DNA of 64,000 nt from Verrucomicrobiota bacterium (GCA_003218375.1 QHNH01000023.1:12920-76919); one strand, 5' to 3'. Counted from the stretch's first letter, positions 17,130 through 26,307 are shown. Notes: a model not told the origin generated them from the letters alone. Translations and numbers: made by a program.

Positions 17130-19586
17130 TCATCCGTGGCCGAGCGCGATCATCGGGTCGGCGCGGGTGGCACGCAGGGCTGGAATGTAACTGGCGAAGA
17201 GCGAAACCGCGATCAGCGCGAGCGTTACCGTGAGAAACGTCATTGGATCAAAAGCGCCGACGTTGAAGAGCAACGCTTGTAAAGCGCGGCTGCTCAGCAT
17301 TCCCAGCAACAGACCGGCCGCAGTGCCGAGCAGGACCAGCTTTGCGGCGCGCGCGATAACGAGCCGCAGCACGGCGCCACGTTGCGCGCCCAACGCCATT
17401 CTAACCCCCATCTCGTGCGTCCGCTGCACAACCAGAAATGACATGACGCCGTAAATACCCACGGACGCCAGCACCAACGCGACCGCCGCAAAGACGCCAA
17501 TCAACACGACCGAGAGACGCCGCGGCGCGATCGAATCAGCGGCGACTTGCTCCAGTGTCCGCACGTTGGCGGCCGGAAGATCGGGATCGAGGCGGCTGAT
17601 CTCACGGCGAATCGCCGCGGTCAGCGACCGCGGATCCTGCGCGCTCCGCACCGCCAGGATCATGCCCCGATACGGCGATTGATTGTGGGGGTAGTAGTAT
17701 TCCGGCTTCGGATCAAGATCGAGCCCGCGATGCCGCATATCGCCCACGACACCGACGATCGTAATCCATTTTGCATCCGGCTTGCGCGGATCGCTAAAGG
17801 TAATGCGCTTGCCAACCGCCTCCTGGTTCGGAAACCATTTTTTCGCGAAGGTATTGTTGACGACGACCACGCCCGGGCCGTCGAACTGGTCGCCCTCGTT
17901 AAAGACGCGCCCCTGCAAGAGCGGGACCTTGAGGACTGAAAAATACTCCGGGGTAACATTTCGAATCTCTTCATCAGGAAAAATCTTCTCCGCCATATGA
18001 TCGCGACCTTCGATGGCGAACGAGCTGTCGCTGTTTGTCCCGCTCAAAGGCAGGATGGAAGTGAATGCAGCCGCTTCGACGCCCGGAAGCGCTTTGATCC
18101 GCCGGGTGGCTTCCGCATAAAAATCGGCGACCGGTTTGCCACGCGGGTATTTCAAGACCGGGAGCGCTACTTCCATGGTGAGCACGTTCCTCGATTCGAA
18201 ACCCGGATGGACGCTCTGGAGGCGGACAAAACTTTTCAGCAACAGACTGGCGCTAACGAGGAGGACAAGAGCGAGCGCCACTTCAGCGATGACCAGGGCA
18301 TTGCGGAGACGGTTGCTCCGGACCCCGCTGGTCGAACCGCGTCCACCTTCCTTTAACGCTTCGGTTAATTCCGGTTTGCCGCTGGCCAGCGCCGGAATGA
18401 GACCGATCACGATGCCGGTGACGACGGCAGTCCCGAGAGTCACGAGAAGAACGCTCAGGTCCAGATTGACTTCGGCCAGACGCGGCACCGTCTGAGTGCC
18501 GATCGAGCGCAACAAATCCAGGCCCCAGATGGCCAGGACGACACCGCCCAAAGCGCCGGCGATCGCGAGAAGAATACTTTCCGAAAGCATCTGGCGCACG
18601 AGCTGCATCCGCCCCGCGCCCAACGCGAGACGAATGGCGAACTCGCGTTCCCGCGCTCCAGACCGGGCCAGCAGCATCGTGGTCAGGTTCGCGCAAGCGA
18701 TCAGCAGAACCATCCCGACTGCACCCAGCAAAATCATCAAAGCCGGGCGCATTCCGCCGATGACCAGATCGTGCAGCGGATAAATGGTGGCGCCGAACTT
18801 TGTCGAGGGCTCGTAGTTGTCCGGAAAGAGCGGATGCCAGTTGGCCACGATCGTGTTCGCCTCGGCCTGGGCCTGCGCGACGGTCACGCCCGATTTCAAT
18901 CGGCCAATCACTCCGTAACTGCGAGAGCCGCGCGATTCGAGTTCATTCTTGGTGAAGGCAATCGGCTTCCACATATTAACGCGCTCGGCGAACGTCCCGC
19001 CCTGGACCCCGAACAGCGGCAGGGGAAACTCGAATTGCGCGGGCATGATCCCAACGACCGTGACGCTGCGGCCATTGACCGAAACCTGCGTCCCGACCAG
19101 TTGCGGATCGGAATTGAAACGGCGCCGCCAGAGACGCTCGCTAATAATGACGACCCCATCATTGCCTTCGCCAAACTCGCTGTCGTTAAAGACGCGGCCC
19201 TTGATTGGCGGCACGCCTAGAAGCGGAAATAAACTTGGAGTAACGACCGCGCCCTGAATCCTCTCGGGCATGTCGCCGCCGGTGAGGTTAAAATCCGCGA
19301 AGTTGAAAGCGGCGATGCGCTCGTAACTGCGCGTCTGCTTTTCCCAATCGAGATATTCCGGCACTGAGACCGGAATTTGGTCGAGACCCTGGGCGCTGAA
19401 TTTCTCGAAAAGCAGAACAAGATTTTCCGGCGCCTTGAACGGCAACGGGCGAATAAGCAGCGCGTTGACCAGGCTGAAGACCGCGGTGTTCGCTGCGATC
19501 GCAAGTGCGATCGTGATGATGGCGACAGCCGTAAAGCCGGGAGTTTTAAGGAGACTACGAAATGCGAGACGAATGGATTGAATCAT
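17130..19586 (-). CDS. ADOP-type ABC permease D (MacB/FtsX family)
   Basis: An 818-residue double MacB/FtsX permease. The ATG at 19586 (MIQSIRLAFRSLLKTPGF) is used; the 28 residues upstream in the longer frame come from the AATGACGAA repeat. It has the usual IITIALAIAANTAVFSLVNALL start (with AIAAN where others have GIGAN), central LLIACANLTTMLLARSGARE motif, and ends PALRATRADPMIALGHG, again unlike the ALRYE tails. Needs a separate ATPase in trans. Paralogue of its neighbours on both sides. Confidence 0.93.
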   Translation of the reverse strand: MIQSIRLAFRSLLKTPGFTAVAIITIALAIAANTAVFSLVNALLIRPLPFKAPENLVLLFEKFSAQGLDQIPVSVPEYLDWEKQTRSYERIAAFNFADFNLTGGDMPERIQGAVVTPSLFPLLGVPPIKGRVFNDSEFGEGNDGVVIISERLWRRRFNSDPQLVGTQVSVNGRSVTVVGIMPAQFEFPLPLFGVQGGTFAERVNMWKPIAFTKNELESRGSRSYGVIGRLKSGVTVAQAQAEANTIVANWHPLFPDNYEPSTKFGATIYPLHDLVIGGMRPALMILLGAVGMVLLIACANLTTMLLARSGAREREFAIRLALGAGRMQLVRQMLSESILLAIAGALGGVVLAIWGLDLLRSIGTQTVPRLAEVNLDLSVLLVTLGTAVVTGIVIGLIPALASGKPELTEALKEGGRGSTSGVRSNRLRNALVIAEVALALVLLVSASLLLKSFVRLQSVHPGFESRNVLTMEVALPVLKYPRGKPVADFYAEATRRIKALPGVEAAAFTSILPLSGTNSDSSFAIEGRDHMAEKIFPDEEIRNVTPEYFSVLKVPLLQGRVFNEGDQFDGPGVVVVNNTFAKKWFPNQEAVGKRITFSDPRKPDAKWITIVGVVGDMRHRGLDLDPKPEYYYPHNQSPYRGMILAVRSAQDPRSLTAAIRREISRLDPDLPAANVRTLEQVAADSIAPRRLSVVLIGVFAAVALVLASVGIYGVMSFLVVQRTHEMGVRMALGAQRGAVLRLVIARAAKLVLLGTAAGLLLGMLSSRALQALLFNVGAFDPMTFLTVTLALIAVSLFASYIPALRATRADPMIALGHG

Positions 19587-19589
19587 AGG

Positions 19590-19720
19590 AAAAATGACGA
19601 AATCCGAATGACGAAGGACGAAGGAATGACCAAATGACGAATGTTCGAAGTGAGCGGTTCGCTTCGGCATTCGGGCTTCGTTATTATTTCGTCATTCGTC
19701 ATTCGTGCTTCGTCATTTGC
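19590..19720. repeat. AATGACGAA-type palindromic repeat, copy 3
   Basis: Third copy of the repeat between permease genes, here between D and E; AATGACGAA units on the left and TTCGTCATTCGTCATTCGTG on the right, ending at the permease E stop codon. The right arm is nearly identical to that of copy 1. Confidence 0.85.
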
Positions 19721-19721
19721 G

Positions 19722-22139
19722 CTACTCGTAGCGCAACGCATCCATCGGATCCAAACGCATGGCGGGGCGCGCGGGCAGGTAACAGGCGGCGAGTCCCACG
19801 AGGAACAGGATTATCGGAACCAGCGCAAAACTTGGCGGATCGTGCGCGGAAATTCCGTGCAGACTCCCGGACAAAAGTTTCGCGAGGAAAAACGCGCTCA
19901 CGAACCCGATGACGAGGCCGGTCAAAATCAGCCGCAATCCCTGGCCGGTGACGAGCCGTAGAACGTCGCCGGTTTGGGCACCGAGCGCCATCCGGACGCC
20001 GATTTCCTGGGTTCGTTGCCGCACCGAGTAGGCCATCACGCCATAGAGCCCGAGTGACGCGAGGAAGAGCGCGAGCCCGGCGAAAATGGTGAAAAGCGTG
20101 CCGAAAAAGCGCCGGTCCCAAAATGATTGCGCGACGACTTCATCCATCGTCAGGACGCGATAGATCGGCAGGTCTTTATTCACGGCGAGGACCGTGTTGC
20201 GCACGACGCTCGCGAACTTCGCCGGGTCGGTCTTCGTCCGGACCATCACCGACATGAAGCGTTCCGAGACCTGGCTCTGGGCAAAATAAACCGCCGGCAT
20301 CGGGCGGTGACTCGTCAGGCGATCGTAAATGACCGGCCTAACGACTCCGACAATCGTCGCCCATTTCGGAGGTTCACCCGGCTTGTCGAGATTGCGTAAC
20401 TGATGCCCGATCGGGTCCTGGTTCGGGAACCAGGCGCGCGCGCCATCTTCATCGATCAAAGCAACGCGCGGCGCATCCTTGCTATCGGCGACGGAGAAAT
20501 CCCTTCCGCGCAGGAGCGGAATGCGCGCTGTCTGAAGATAGCCGGGCGAGATCGCGAGAGCACGCATTTGGCGCGCATCCTGAAGTTGTTTCGGCTCCGG
20601 TTCGCCTTCCAGAATGAATGCACTCGTGCCGATATTTCCCGAAGCCGGCAGCGAAGTCGTCGCGCCCGCGGTCTCAACCCCGGGCGAGCTCGCCAGCTTC
20701 GGAATGAGCTGCTCGAAGAAGCGCGCGGCAGTTTCATTTTCGGGGAATTGGGCCTCGGGCAGGCCGACGCGGAACGTGAGCGTGCGTGACGGATCCATTC
20801 CGATATCCGTTTTCTGGAGATGCATGAAGCTCCGCATCATCAGGCCCGCGCCGATCAACAAGACAAGCGCGAGGGCCACTTCGGTGATCACGAGGGAATT
20901 GCGGACGCGCCGGCCTTTCGCGCCGCCCGCGCCCGTGCGGCCGCCTTCTTTCAGAACCTCCACGAGATGGGGATGCGATGCTTGAAGAGCTGGGAGCAAG
21001 CCAAAGAGAACGCTCGACACCGCACCTGTCCCGACGGCGAAAAGGAAAACGCGCCAGTCAAAATCAAATCGGATCCAAAATGAAATCTCGACCGGGATCG
21101 CCTTCAACATCAAGTCCACGCCCCACACAGCAAAGAGCAGACCGGCGCCGCTGCCAGCCAGGCCGAGAACGATGCTTTCGGCGAGCAACTGTCGCACGAC
21201 TTGCGCGCGGCTGGCGCCGAGAGCGAGACGGATGCCTATTTCCTTGGCCCGGGTCGCACCGCGAGCCAGGAGGAGATTAGCGACATTTGCACAGGCAATG
21301 AGATGGACGAAAACAACCGCGCCCATCAAGAGCAGGGTCAAGCTCCGCACATCTTCGACCGCTTGCTCCCGCAAGGGCTGGACCCGCACATGACATCCGG
21401 TATTCGTCTCCGGATGCTCCCGGGCGATTCGGGCATTGATTGTTTCGAGCTCTGCGCGCGCTTGTTCCACCGTGACACCCTTCTTGAGTCGCGCTCTCAC
21501 GTTGAGAAAAAAGTTGCCGCGCGGGTGATCCTTTTCCTCGAACTCTAGCGGCATCCAGATCTCGGACGTGTCCGGGTAACGCCAGCCTCGTGGCATCACG
21601 CCGATGATGGTCGTCTGCCTGCCGTTGAGGATGACAAGCCGATCGACGATTGAGCGATCACCGCCAAAATGGTTTTGCCAAACATCATATCCGATGAGCG
21701 CAACCGGCGCGGCCTGGAGTTGGTCTTCTTCGGGACGAAATAGCCGTCCGAGAATCGGCGGAACGCCAAGGAACGAAAATGTGTCAGCGGAGATTTGCGA
21801 GCCCAGATAACGATCCGGCTTGTCACCGCCGCCAAGGATCACGGTAAGATCGGTCTGCGCGCCAATTGCCTCCAATGTCGTCGCCTGCTTTTTCCAATCG
21901 AGAAAGTCAGGGTAGGCCACTCCAACATTCTGCTTCGGAAGGTTGGCGAAATACTCCGAAATATAGACGAGACCTTCCTGATCCTGGATCAAAGGCAGCG
22001 GCCGGAGGAGAAGCGCGTTGATCACCGAAAACATCGTCGTCGACGCGCCAATGCCGAGAGCAATCGCCAGGATGGCGATGGCCGTAAACCCCGGGGTCTT
22101 TACGAGCATCCGACAGGCGTATCTAAGATCTCGTAACAT
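19722..22139 (-). CDS. ADOP-type ABC permease E (MacB/FtsX family)
   Basis: An 805-residue double MacB/FtsX permease starting MLRDLRYACRMLVKTPGF. First FtsX motif [29 protein letters not shown], second TQEIGVRMALGAQ, tail PARPAMRLDPMDALRYE. It is the permease closest to ATPase 1 (22194-22937, 54 bases upstream) and to the adaptor gene, and so is the best candidate for the founding permease of the block. Contains one GCCTAACGA 9-mer that uses a rare AGG arginine codon. Confidence 0.93.
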   Translation of the reverse strand: MLRDLRYACRMLVKTPGFTAIAILAIALGIGASTTMFSVINALLLRPLPLIQDQEGLVYISEYFANLPKQNVGVAYPDFLDWKKQATTLEAIGAQTDLTVILGGGDKPDRYLGSQISADTFSFLGVPPILGRLFRPEEDQLQAAPVALIGYDVWQNHFGGDRSIVDRLVILNGRQTTIIGVMPRGWRYPDTSEIWMPLEFEEKDHPRGNFFLNVRARLKKGVTVEQARAELETINARIAREHPETNTGCHVRVQPLREQAVEDVRSLTLLLMGAVVFVHLIACANVANLLLARGATRAKEIGIRLALGASRAQVVRQLLAESIVLGLAGSGAGLLFAVWGVDLMLKAIPVEISFWIRFDFDWRVFLFAVGTGAVSSVLFGLLPALQASHPHLVEVLKEGGRTGAGGAKGRRVRNSLVITEVALALVLLIGAGLMMRSFMHLQKTDIGMDPSRTLTFRVGLPEAQFPENETAARFFEQLIPKLASSPGVETAGATTSLPASGNIGTSAFILEGEPEPKQLQDARQMRALAISPGYLQTARIPLLRGRDFSVADSKDAPRVALIDEDGARAWFPNQDPIGHQLRNLDKPGEPPKWATIVGVVRPVIYDRLTSHRPMPAVYFAQSQVSERFMSVMVRTKTDPAKFASVVRNTVLAVNKDLPIYRVLTMDEVVAQSFWDRRFFGTLFTIFAGLALFLASLGLYGVMAYSVRQRTQEIGVRMALGAQTGDVLRLVTGQGLRLILTGLVIGFVSAFFLAKLLSGSLHGISAHDPPSFALVPIILFLVGLAACYLPARPAMRLDPMDALRYE

Positions 22140-22193
22140 GGGACCCCAGGTTTATGTTTACATGACCAGGTTTCTAACTAACCCATCGACTGG

Positions 22194-22937
22194 TTAGGCC
22201 GCCATCCGATCTTCGACCACGCGGCCGTCGAAAAGATGGACGGTGCGATCCGCATTCTCCGCGAACCGCTGGTCGTGCGTGACCATGCAGATCGTGGCAC
22301 CGCTCTGGTGCAATTCCTTGAGCAGCGCCATGACGGCTTCGCCATTGCGCGAGTCGAGGTTGCCCGTCGGTTCGTCGGCGAGAAGAATGGCCGGCTTGCC
22401 CGCGAGCGCACGCGCGACCGCGACCCGCTGTTGCTGACCGCCGGAGAGCTGGCTGGGCAGATGCTTGGCGCGATGGCCCATGCCGACGCGCTCCAGCGCC
22501 TCGAGCACGAAGCCTTTCCGCTCACTCGAGGCCATGCCACGATAAGTCAGCGGCAGCTCGACGTTCTCGTACACGGTCAGGTCGCCGATGAGATTAAAGC
22601 TTTGGAAGATGAATCCGATCTCGCGGTTGCGGATGCGGGCGCGTTCCGGGAACGATAGGTTCGCCACTTCGGTGCCCTTGAGCGAATAGCTGCCGCCCGA
22701 CGGCGTGTCGAGCAAACCGAGGATGGAGAGCAGCGTCGACTTGCCGCAGCCCGAGGGTCCGGCGATCGAGACGTATTCGCCGGTCCGAATATCGAGGTGG
22801 ATGCCGGAGAGCGCGTGAGTCTCCACTTCGTCGGTCAGGAACACTTTCGTGACGCCGTCGAGGTGGATCAGGGTGTTGGCACCGTTCCCGTTGGAGGTGC
22901 GGGTCGGTTGTTCGTTGATGGTTTCAGTTGAGGCCAT
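22194..22937 (-). CDS. ABC transporter ATP-binding protein 1 (LolD/MacB type)
   Basis: A 247-residue ATPase with Walker A GPSGCGKST, signature LSGGQQQRVAVARAL, Walker [17 protein letters not shown] and the H-loop in MVTHDQRF. The first 20 residues are polar and probably disordered (INEQPTRTSNGNG). It lies between the HlyD-like adaptor gene and permease E, the order expected for a MacAB-like tripartite pump encoded as separate ATPase and permease. All key residues are intact, so it probably powers several of the five permeases. Confidence 0.95.
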   Translation of the reverse strand: MASTETINEQPTRTSNGNGANTLIHLDGVTKVFLTDEVETHALSGIHLDIRTGEYVSIAGPSGCGKSTLLSILGLLDTPSGGSYSLKGTEVANLSFPERARIRNREIGFIFQSFNLIGDLTVYENVELPLTYRGMASSERKGFVLEALERVGMGHRAKHLPSQLSGGQQQRVAVARALAGKPAILLADEPTGNLDSRNGEAVMALLKELHQSGATICMVTHDQRFAENADRTVHLFDGRVVEDRMAA

Positions 22938-22993
22938 GATGTTGGGTTTTCGGTCTGGTCGTTAGGTCGTGGGTTGGTTAGTTAGTTATTGTC

Positions 22994-24322
22994 TTAGTTA
23001 AGGCGGATGCGGTCGTGAGAATCCATGGAACTGGTGTCGGAAAGGATCACCTGATCACCGGGCTCAAGGCCACTGAGGATCTCGATGGTGTTCACGGAGC
23101 TGCGACCGAGCTTCACCGAGGTGCGAACCGCCTCGGAAGTGCCGGCGACAAGCTTGAAAATGCCGACGGTGTTGTTCTCCTGGCCAAAGGCCGGGCGGCC
23201 GACGTAGATCACATTATCCAGACGTTCCAGCTCAATCGTTCCGTCTACGCTCAGGTCGGGCCGCGCGCCTTTCGGCAGATCGCCATCGATCGCCACGTCC
23301 ACGGTCACGGTTCCCTGCTCCACCGCGGGGTCGACGCGAATCACGTGGCCGGCCGCGATGCCGTTCCGGGTATCGATCGACGCGACTTGCGCGTTCATAA
23401 TATCCTTGGCCTGGGTCTCGGCGATCTTTACCTGCGCCTTCAGCTTCGTCGGGTCGGCGACACGCGCCAGGTTATCGCCGGGTTTGATTCGTTGCCCGAC
23501 TTGCACCGGCAACTGCTGCAGGACGCCGTCCATGCCGGCTTTCACGTGAAGCTGCTGAACCTGGTCCAATTTTAATTTCGCAAACTCCTTGGCCTGATCG
23601 ACCGCCGCCTGCTTCGAGGCGATCTGCGGCTCAATCGAGCTGCGAGAAAATTCCAAGCGCTTCGTCTCAATCGCATCGCGATTCGCCAGCTCCGCTTCCT
23701 TCACTTTCGACGTCTTGTAAACGAGCTCGGAGACGAGACCGTTCTTCGCCAACTGGTCGTTCGTCTGCCGCTCCATCTTCGCTTGTTCGTACTCCGAATG
23801 GACCCGCGCCGTGGTCGATTCCTGGTCGAGAAGCTCGCGCTGTAACGTCGCCCGCAGGGTGGTCAGCTCCGCTTCCACGGCCTTGGCTTTCGATTCCGCG
23901 TCGCCGGCCGATTGTTCTAGCTCCGGGCTGGTTAATTCCAAAATAACCGTGTCGGTCTTCACTTCCGTACCCGGCCAGACCACGATTTTTTCCACGCGAC
24001 CCTCGGTGTTCGCGGCGATCCAGCGAATGTCGACCGGCACCAGTGTTCCGAGTCCGCGCACCTGGCGCACCATCGGCCCGCGCTTCACGGTATCGATCCA
24101 GACGGTCGAGCGATCGATGCTCGGCACGGCTGGCTTCAGGCGAGAGAGGAGAAAAGTGACAACGATCAATCCCAGCACGGAGACCGCGATGATGATGATG
24201 CGTTTACGGCGTTTCTGTTTGGCAACGTGCGGGCGCGGAACGTCCATGGAAGAAGTGGTGTGGGTGAAACCGGCTGGCCGGACGATAGTGCTTTCGGCTT
24301 TCGCTTCCGAGCTTTGTCTCAT
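22994..24322 (-). CDS. HlyD/MacA-like periplasmic adaptor protein
   Basis: A 442-residue membrane-fusion protein: cytoplasmic N-terminus, one TM segment (IIIIAVSVLGLIVVTFLL, about 41-58), lipoyl/barrel halves around residues 85-130 and 265-300, and between them a long helical hairpin (about 130-255, ESKAKAVEAELTTLRATLQ and onwards). By family it links the inner-membrane ABC permease to an outer-membrane channel. The ATG at 24322 is used, but an internal ATG at 24247 is possible. No outer-membrane TolC-like gene is in the window. It precedes ATPase 1 in a leftward operon. Confidence 0.92.
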   Translation of the reverse strand: MRQSSEAKAESTIVRPAGFTHTTSSMDVPRPHVAKQKRRKRIIIIAVSVLGLIVVTFLLSRLKPAVPSIDRSTVWIDTVKRGPMVRQVRGLGTLVPVDIRWIAANTEGRVEKIVVWPGTEVKTDTVILELTSPELEQSAGDAESKAKAVEAELTTLRATLQRELLDQESTTARVHSEYEQAKMERQTNDQLAKNGLVSELVYKTSKVKEAELANRDAIETKRLEFSRSSIEPQIASKQAAVDQAKEFAKLKLDQVQQLHVKAGMDGVLQQLPVQVGQRIKPGDNLARVADPTKLKAQVKIAETQAKDIMNAQVASIDTRNGIAAGHVIRVDPAVEQGTVTVDVAIDGDLPKGARPDLSVDGTIELERLDNVIYVGRPAFGQENNTVGIFKLVAGTSEAVRTSVKLGRSSVNTIEILSGLEPGDQVILSDTSSMDSHDRIRLN

Positions 24323-24340
24323 GGTTAAAATACCTCGCGG

Positions 24341-24610
24341 TTAGAGGGCCGCGACCGAACGAACGAGATGGACCATCGCCATGGCGGTGTAGATCAGCGG
24401 CACGGCGGCCGTCATCACGATCACGCTGAAGAACGCGGCCTCGGTGGCAAACATGGAGCGCGCTTCGTTCTTAAAGTAATCGTCGCTGATCGCGCGAATG
24501 GACGCACGGCGCGAACCGTGGCCGCGTCCGCCGCGGCTCGGCATCGAAGCGACCTGATAGTTCTGGTCGGTCTTCGGCATGCATTGGTTCAATTGGATTG
24601 TCGGTTTCAT
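24341..24610 (-). CDS. Small single-span membrane protein heading the export operon
   Basis: An 89-residue protein I do not recognise. It has a polar N-terminal half rich in Gly/Arg/Ser (SRGGRGHGSRRAS) and one strongly hydrophobic segment (AAFFSVIVMTAAVPLIYTAMAMV, about 57-80). It is the first gene after the sigma-54 promoter at 24685-24700 and its stop is 18 bases from the adaptor start, so it is coexpressed with the export system. It could be a small accessory subunit of the pump. No function is claimed. Confidence 0.6.
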   Translation of the reverse strand: MKPTIQLNQCMPKTDQNYQVASMPSRGGRGHGSRRASIRAISDDYFKNEARSMFATEAAFFSVIVMTAAVPLIYTAMAMVHLVRSVAAL

Positions 24611-24684
24611 ATTCTTCCTGCTCTAGTGGGATGCGTCGTGGTGGCGACTTGGATTCAAATAGTTGGGTTGCAGCTCGCCCCTAT

Positions 24685-24700
24685 TGCAATGGCCGTGCCA
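24685..24700 (-). promoter_or_regulatory. Sigma-54 (-24/-12) promoter
   Basis: On the minus strand the sequence reads TGGCACG GCCA TTGCA, an exact fit to the sigma-54 consensus (TGGCACG, 4 bases, TTGCW), with the GG and GC elements correctly spaced. It points at the small membrane protein gene starting at 24610, with about 63 bases of leader expected. A sigma-54 activator gene (26333-27679) lies just upstream, so this pair probably controls the efflux operon. Confidence 0.85.
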
Positions 24701-24825
24701 CGGGTTTCAACAAAGTCCTAACGCGTAGCCAATCAGTCGTTTGCGCGGGTGAACAAAAAAGCGCACCGCGAAGAAAAGCTTCGCTAGTGGGATTTCACCG
24801 TCCCGGTTGTGGGACGATGTCCGAA

Positions 24826-24957
24826 GCACCAAATTCCAAGCTCCAAGCTCCAGAGAAGCTCCAAACAAAGAACCTTCAAAAGCAGCACGGCGGCATTGAT
24901 GTTTGGTGCTTGATGTTTCTCTGGTGCTTGGAGCTTGGTGCTTGGTGCTTTTTTCGG
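24826..24957. repeat. GCTCCAAGC-type palindromic repeat, copy 2
   Basis: Left units AAGCACCAAATTCCAAGCTC and CCAAGCTCCAGAGAAGC are mirrored by TTTCTCTGGTGCTTGGAGC and GGTGCTTGG on the right. Related to 12609-12738. It ends a few bases before the histidine kinase stop codon. Confidence 0.8.
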
Positions 24958-24961
24958 TCCA

Positions 24962-26296
24962 TTATTTCGGCAAACGCAACAGCGCCTCACAGCCGGGCCC
25001 CGCGCGATTGGCCAACGTCAACGAACCGCCGTGTGCTTCCGCAATCTGCCGGCTGAGCGCGAGACCGATGCCGGACCCGCCCGGTTTCGTAGTGAAGAAT
25101 GGAACGAAAAGATTTGTCGGGTTCATGATGCCGGGGCCGGTGTCGCGGACGAAAACTTCCACGCATTCCGCGAGATCGCGCCAGCCTGCGGTCACGGTTC
25201 CCTTCGTTTCCAGAGAAGCTTCGGCGGCGTTATGGAGAATGTTGATGAGCAATTGTTCCAGTTGCGCGGCATCGGCGTTGATGGTGACGTCCGCGCCCGG
25301 AACCACGCGCACGGCGATGCGCGTTTCGAGGTTCGCCACCCGTTTGATCAGCTCGCCGAGATTGATCGGTTCCATCTGCGGCTGTGGCAACCGCGCGAGC
25401 CGGGCATAGGCTTGCATGAAACGGCTGAGCGATTCCGCGCGCGTCGCGATGATGTTCAATCCGCTCCGCGCGTCGTCCCTCCAATCGGCCGGCGGTGGAT
25501 CGCGGCGAATGAGCGTCTCGAGACTGCCGGCGATGGATTTGATCGGCGCGAGCGAATTATTCATCTCGTGGCCGATCACGCGGACGAGCCGCTGCCACGC
25601 ATTCCGTTCCTCCTCGCGGAGCGTCCGGCTCAGGTCGGTCAGCACGAGCAATTCGTGCGGCAGCCCGCGTTCGCGGAAAGAACTGCGCTTCACGCCCCAG
25701 CGCCCCGACGCGCCCGGGAAACTCAAAGTCAGCGGCGCGTCCTGGTCGGCATCTAGGCAAACGTCGAGGTTCAGGTCCTTGGCGCGGCGGCCGAGCAATT
25801 TGTCGATGGGTTGGCCTAACAAGTCTTCCCCGGCGCGATTCACCAGCCGGAGCCGGCGTTCGGGATCGAACGTGAACACCGCCACATCAATCTCCGCCAT
25901 GATCGTGCGCAACAACGCCGTTGCTTCGAATGCGCCGAGGCGTTGCAAGCGCAGCGTCTCGCCCAGCGCATTGATTTCCAGGAGCGCTTCGCCGAGCGCG
26001 TCATCGGCCCGGGCGCCGCGAGCGCGAATCGAGTAATCGCCCTCGCGCAACGCCGCAAGGAGATTCGTCATCGTCTGGAGCGGCCGCATGACGTGTTCCC
26101 GCGCATTGAGGATGAACCCAAGACCAAACCCCGCGATGAGCAGCGTAAGCGTCCATTGCACTTTGGGGGTGTGATCGCCGAACCAAAGAAGAACCAGCGC
26201 GACGATCGCGGCCGGCGCCGCCGCCGCCAGCGACAGCCACGTCAATCGGCCTTCGTGGGTGAGCCGATGACGCAGCTTCTTGACGGTTTTCTTCAT
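24962..26296 (-). CDS. Membrane sensor histidine kinase (NtrY/AtoS-like)
   Basis: A 444-residue kinase: two N-terminal TM segments (about 20-40 and 48-65), a HAMP-like stretch, a PAS-like domain (about 125-225), the H-box with phosphoacceptor His243 in VIGHEMNNSLAPI, and the ATPase core with N-box (NILHNAAEAS), G1 (DTGPGI) and G2 (GGSGIGLALS). The H-box with E-M-N-N is typical of NtrY/NtrB-like partners of sigma-54 activators. It is encoded 36 bases after the response regulator gene and surely forms a pair with it. The signal sensed is unknown. Confidence 0.93.
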   Translation of the reverse strand: MKKTVKKLRHRLTHEGRLTWLSLAAAAPAAIVALVLLWFGDHTPKVQWTLTLLIAGFGLGFILNAREHVMRPLQTMTNLLAALREGDYSIRARGARADDALGEALLEINALGETLRLQRLGAFEATALLRTIMAEIDVAVFTFDPERRLRLVNRAGEDLLGQPIDKLLGRRAKDLNLDVCLDADQDAPLTLSFPGASGRWGVKRSSFRERGLPHELLVLTDLSRTLREEERNAWQRLVRVIGHEMNNSLAPIKSIAGSLETLIRRDPPPADWRDDARSGLNIIATRAESLSRFMQAYARLARLPQPQMEPINLGELIKRVANLETRIAVRVVPGADVTINADAAQLEQLLINILHNAAEASLETKGTVTAGWRDLAECVEVFVRDTGPGIMNPTNLFVPFFTTKPGGSGIGLALSRQIAEAHGGSLTLANRAGPGCEALLRLPK

Positions 26297-26307
26297 CCGC
26301 AGACCAA

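Larger units (their letters stand above)
24611..24961. other. Regulatory gap between kinase gene and export operon
   Basis: This 351-base stretch has no credible gene. It holds the sigma-54 promoter (24685-24700), a GTCCC/GGGAC inverted repeat at 24800-24815 that might be an activator site about 100 bases upstream of it, and the GCTCCAAGC-type repeat at 24826-24957. Confidence 0.7.
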
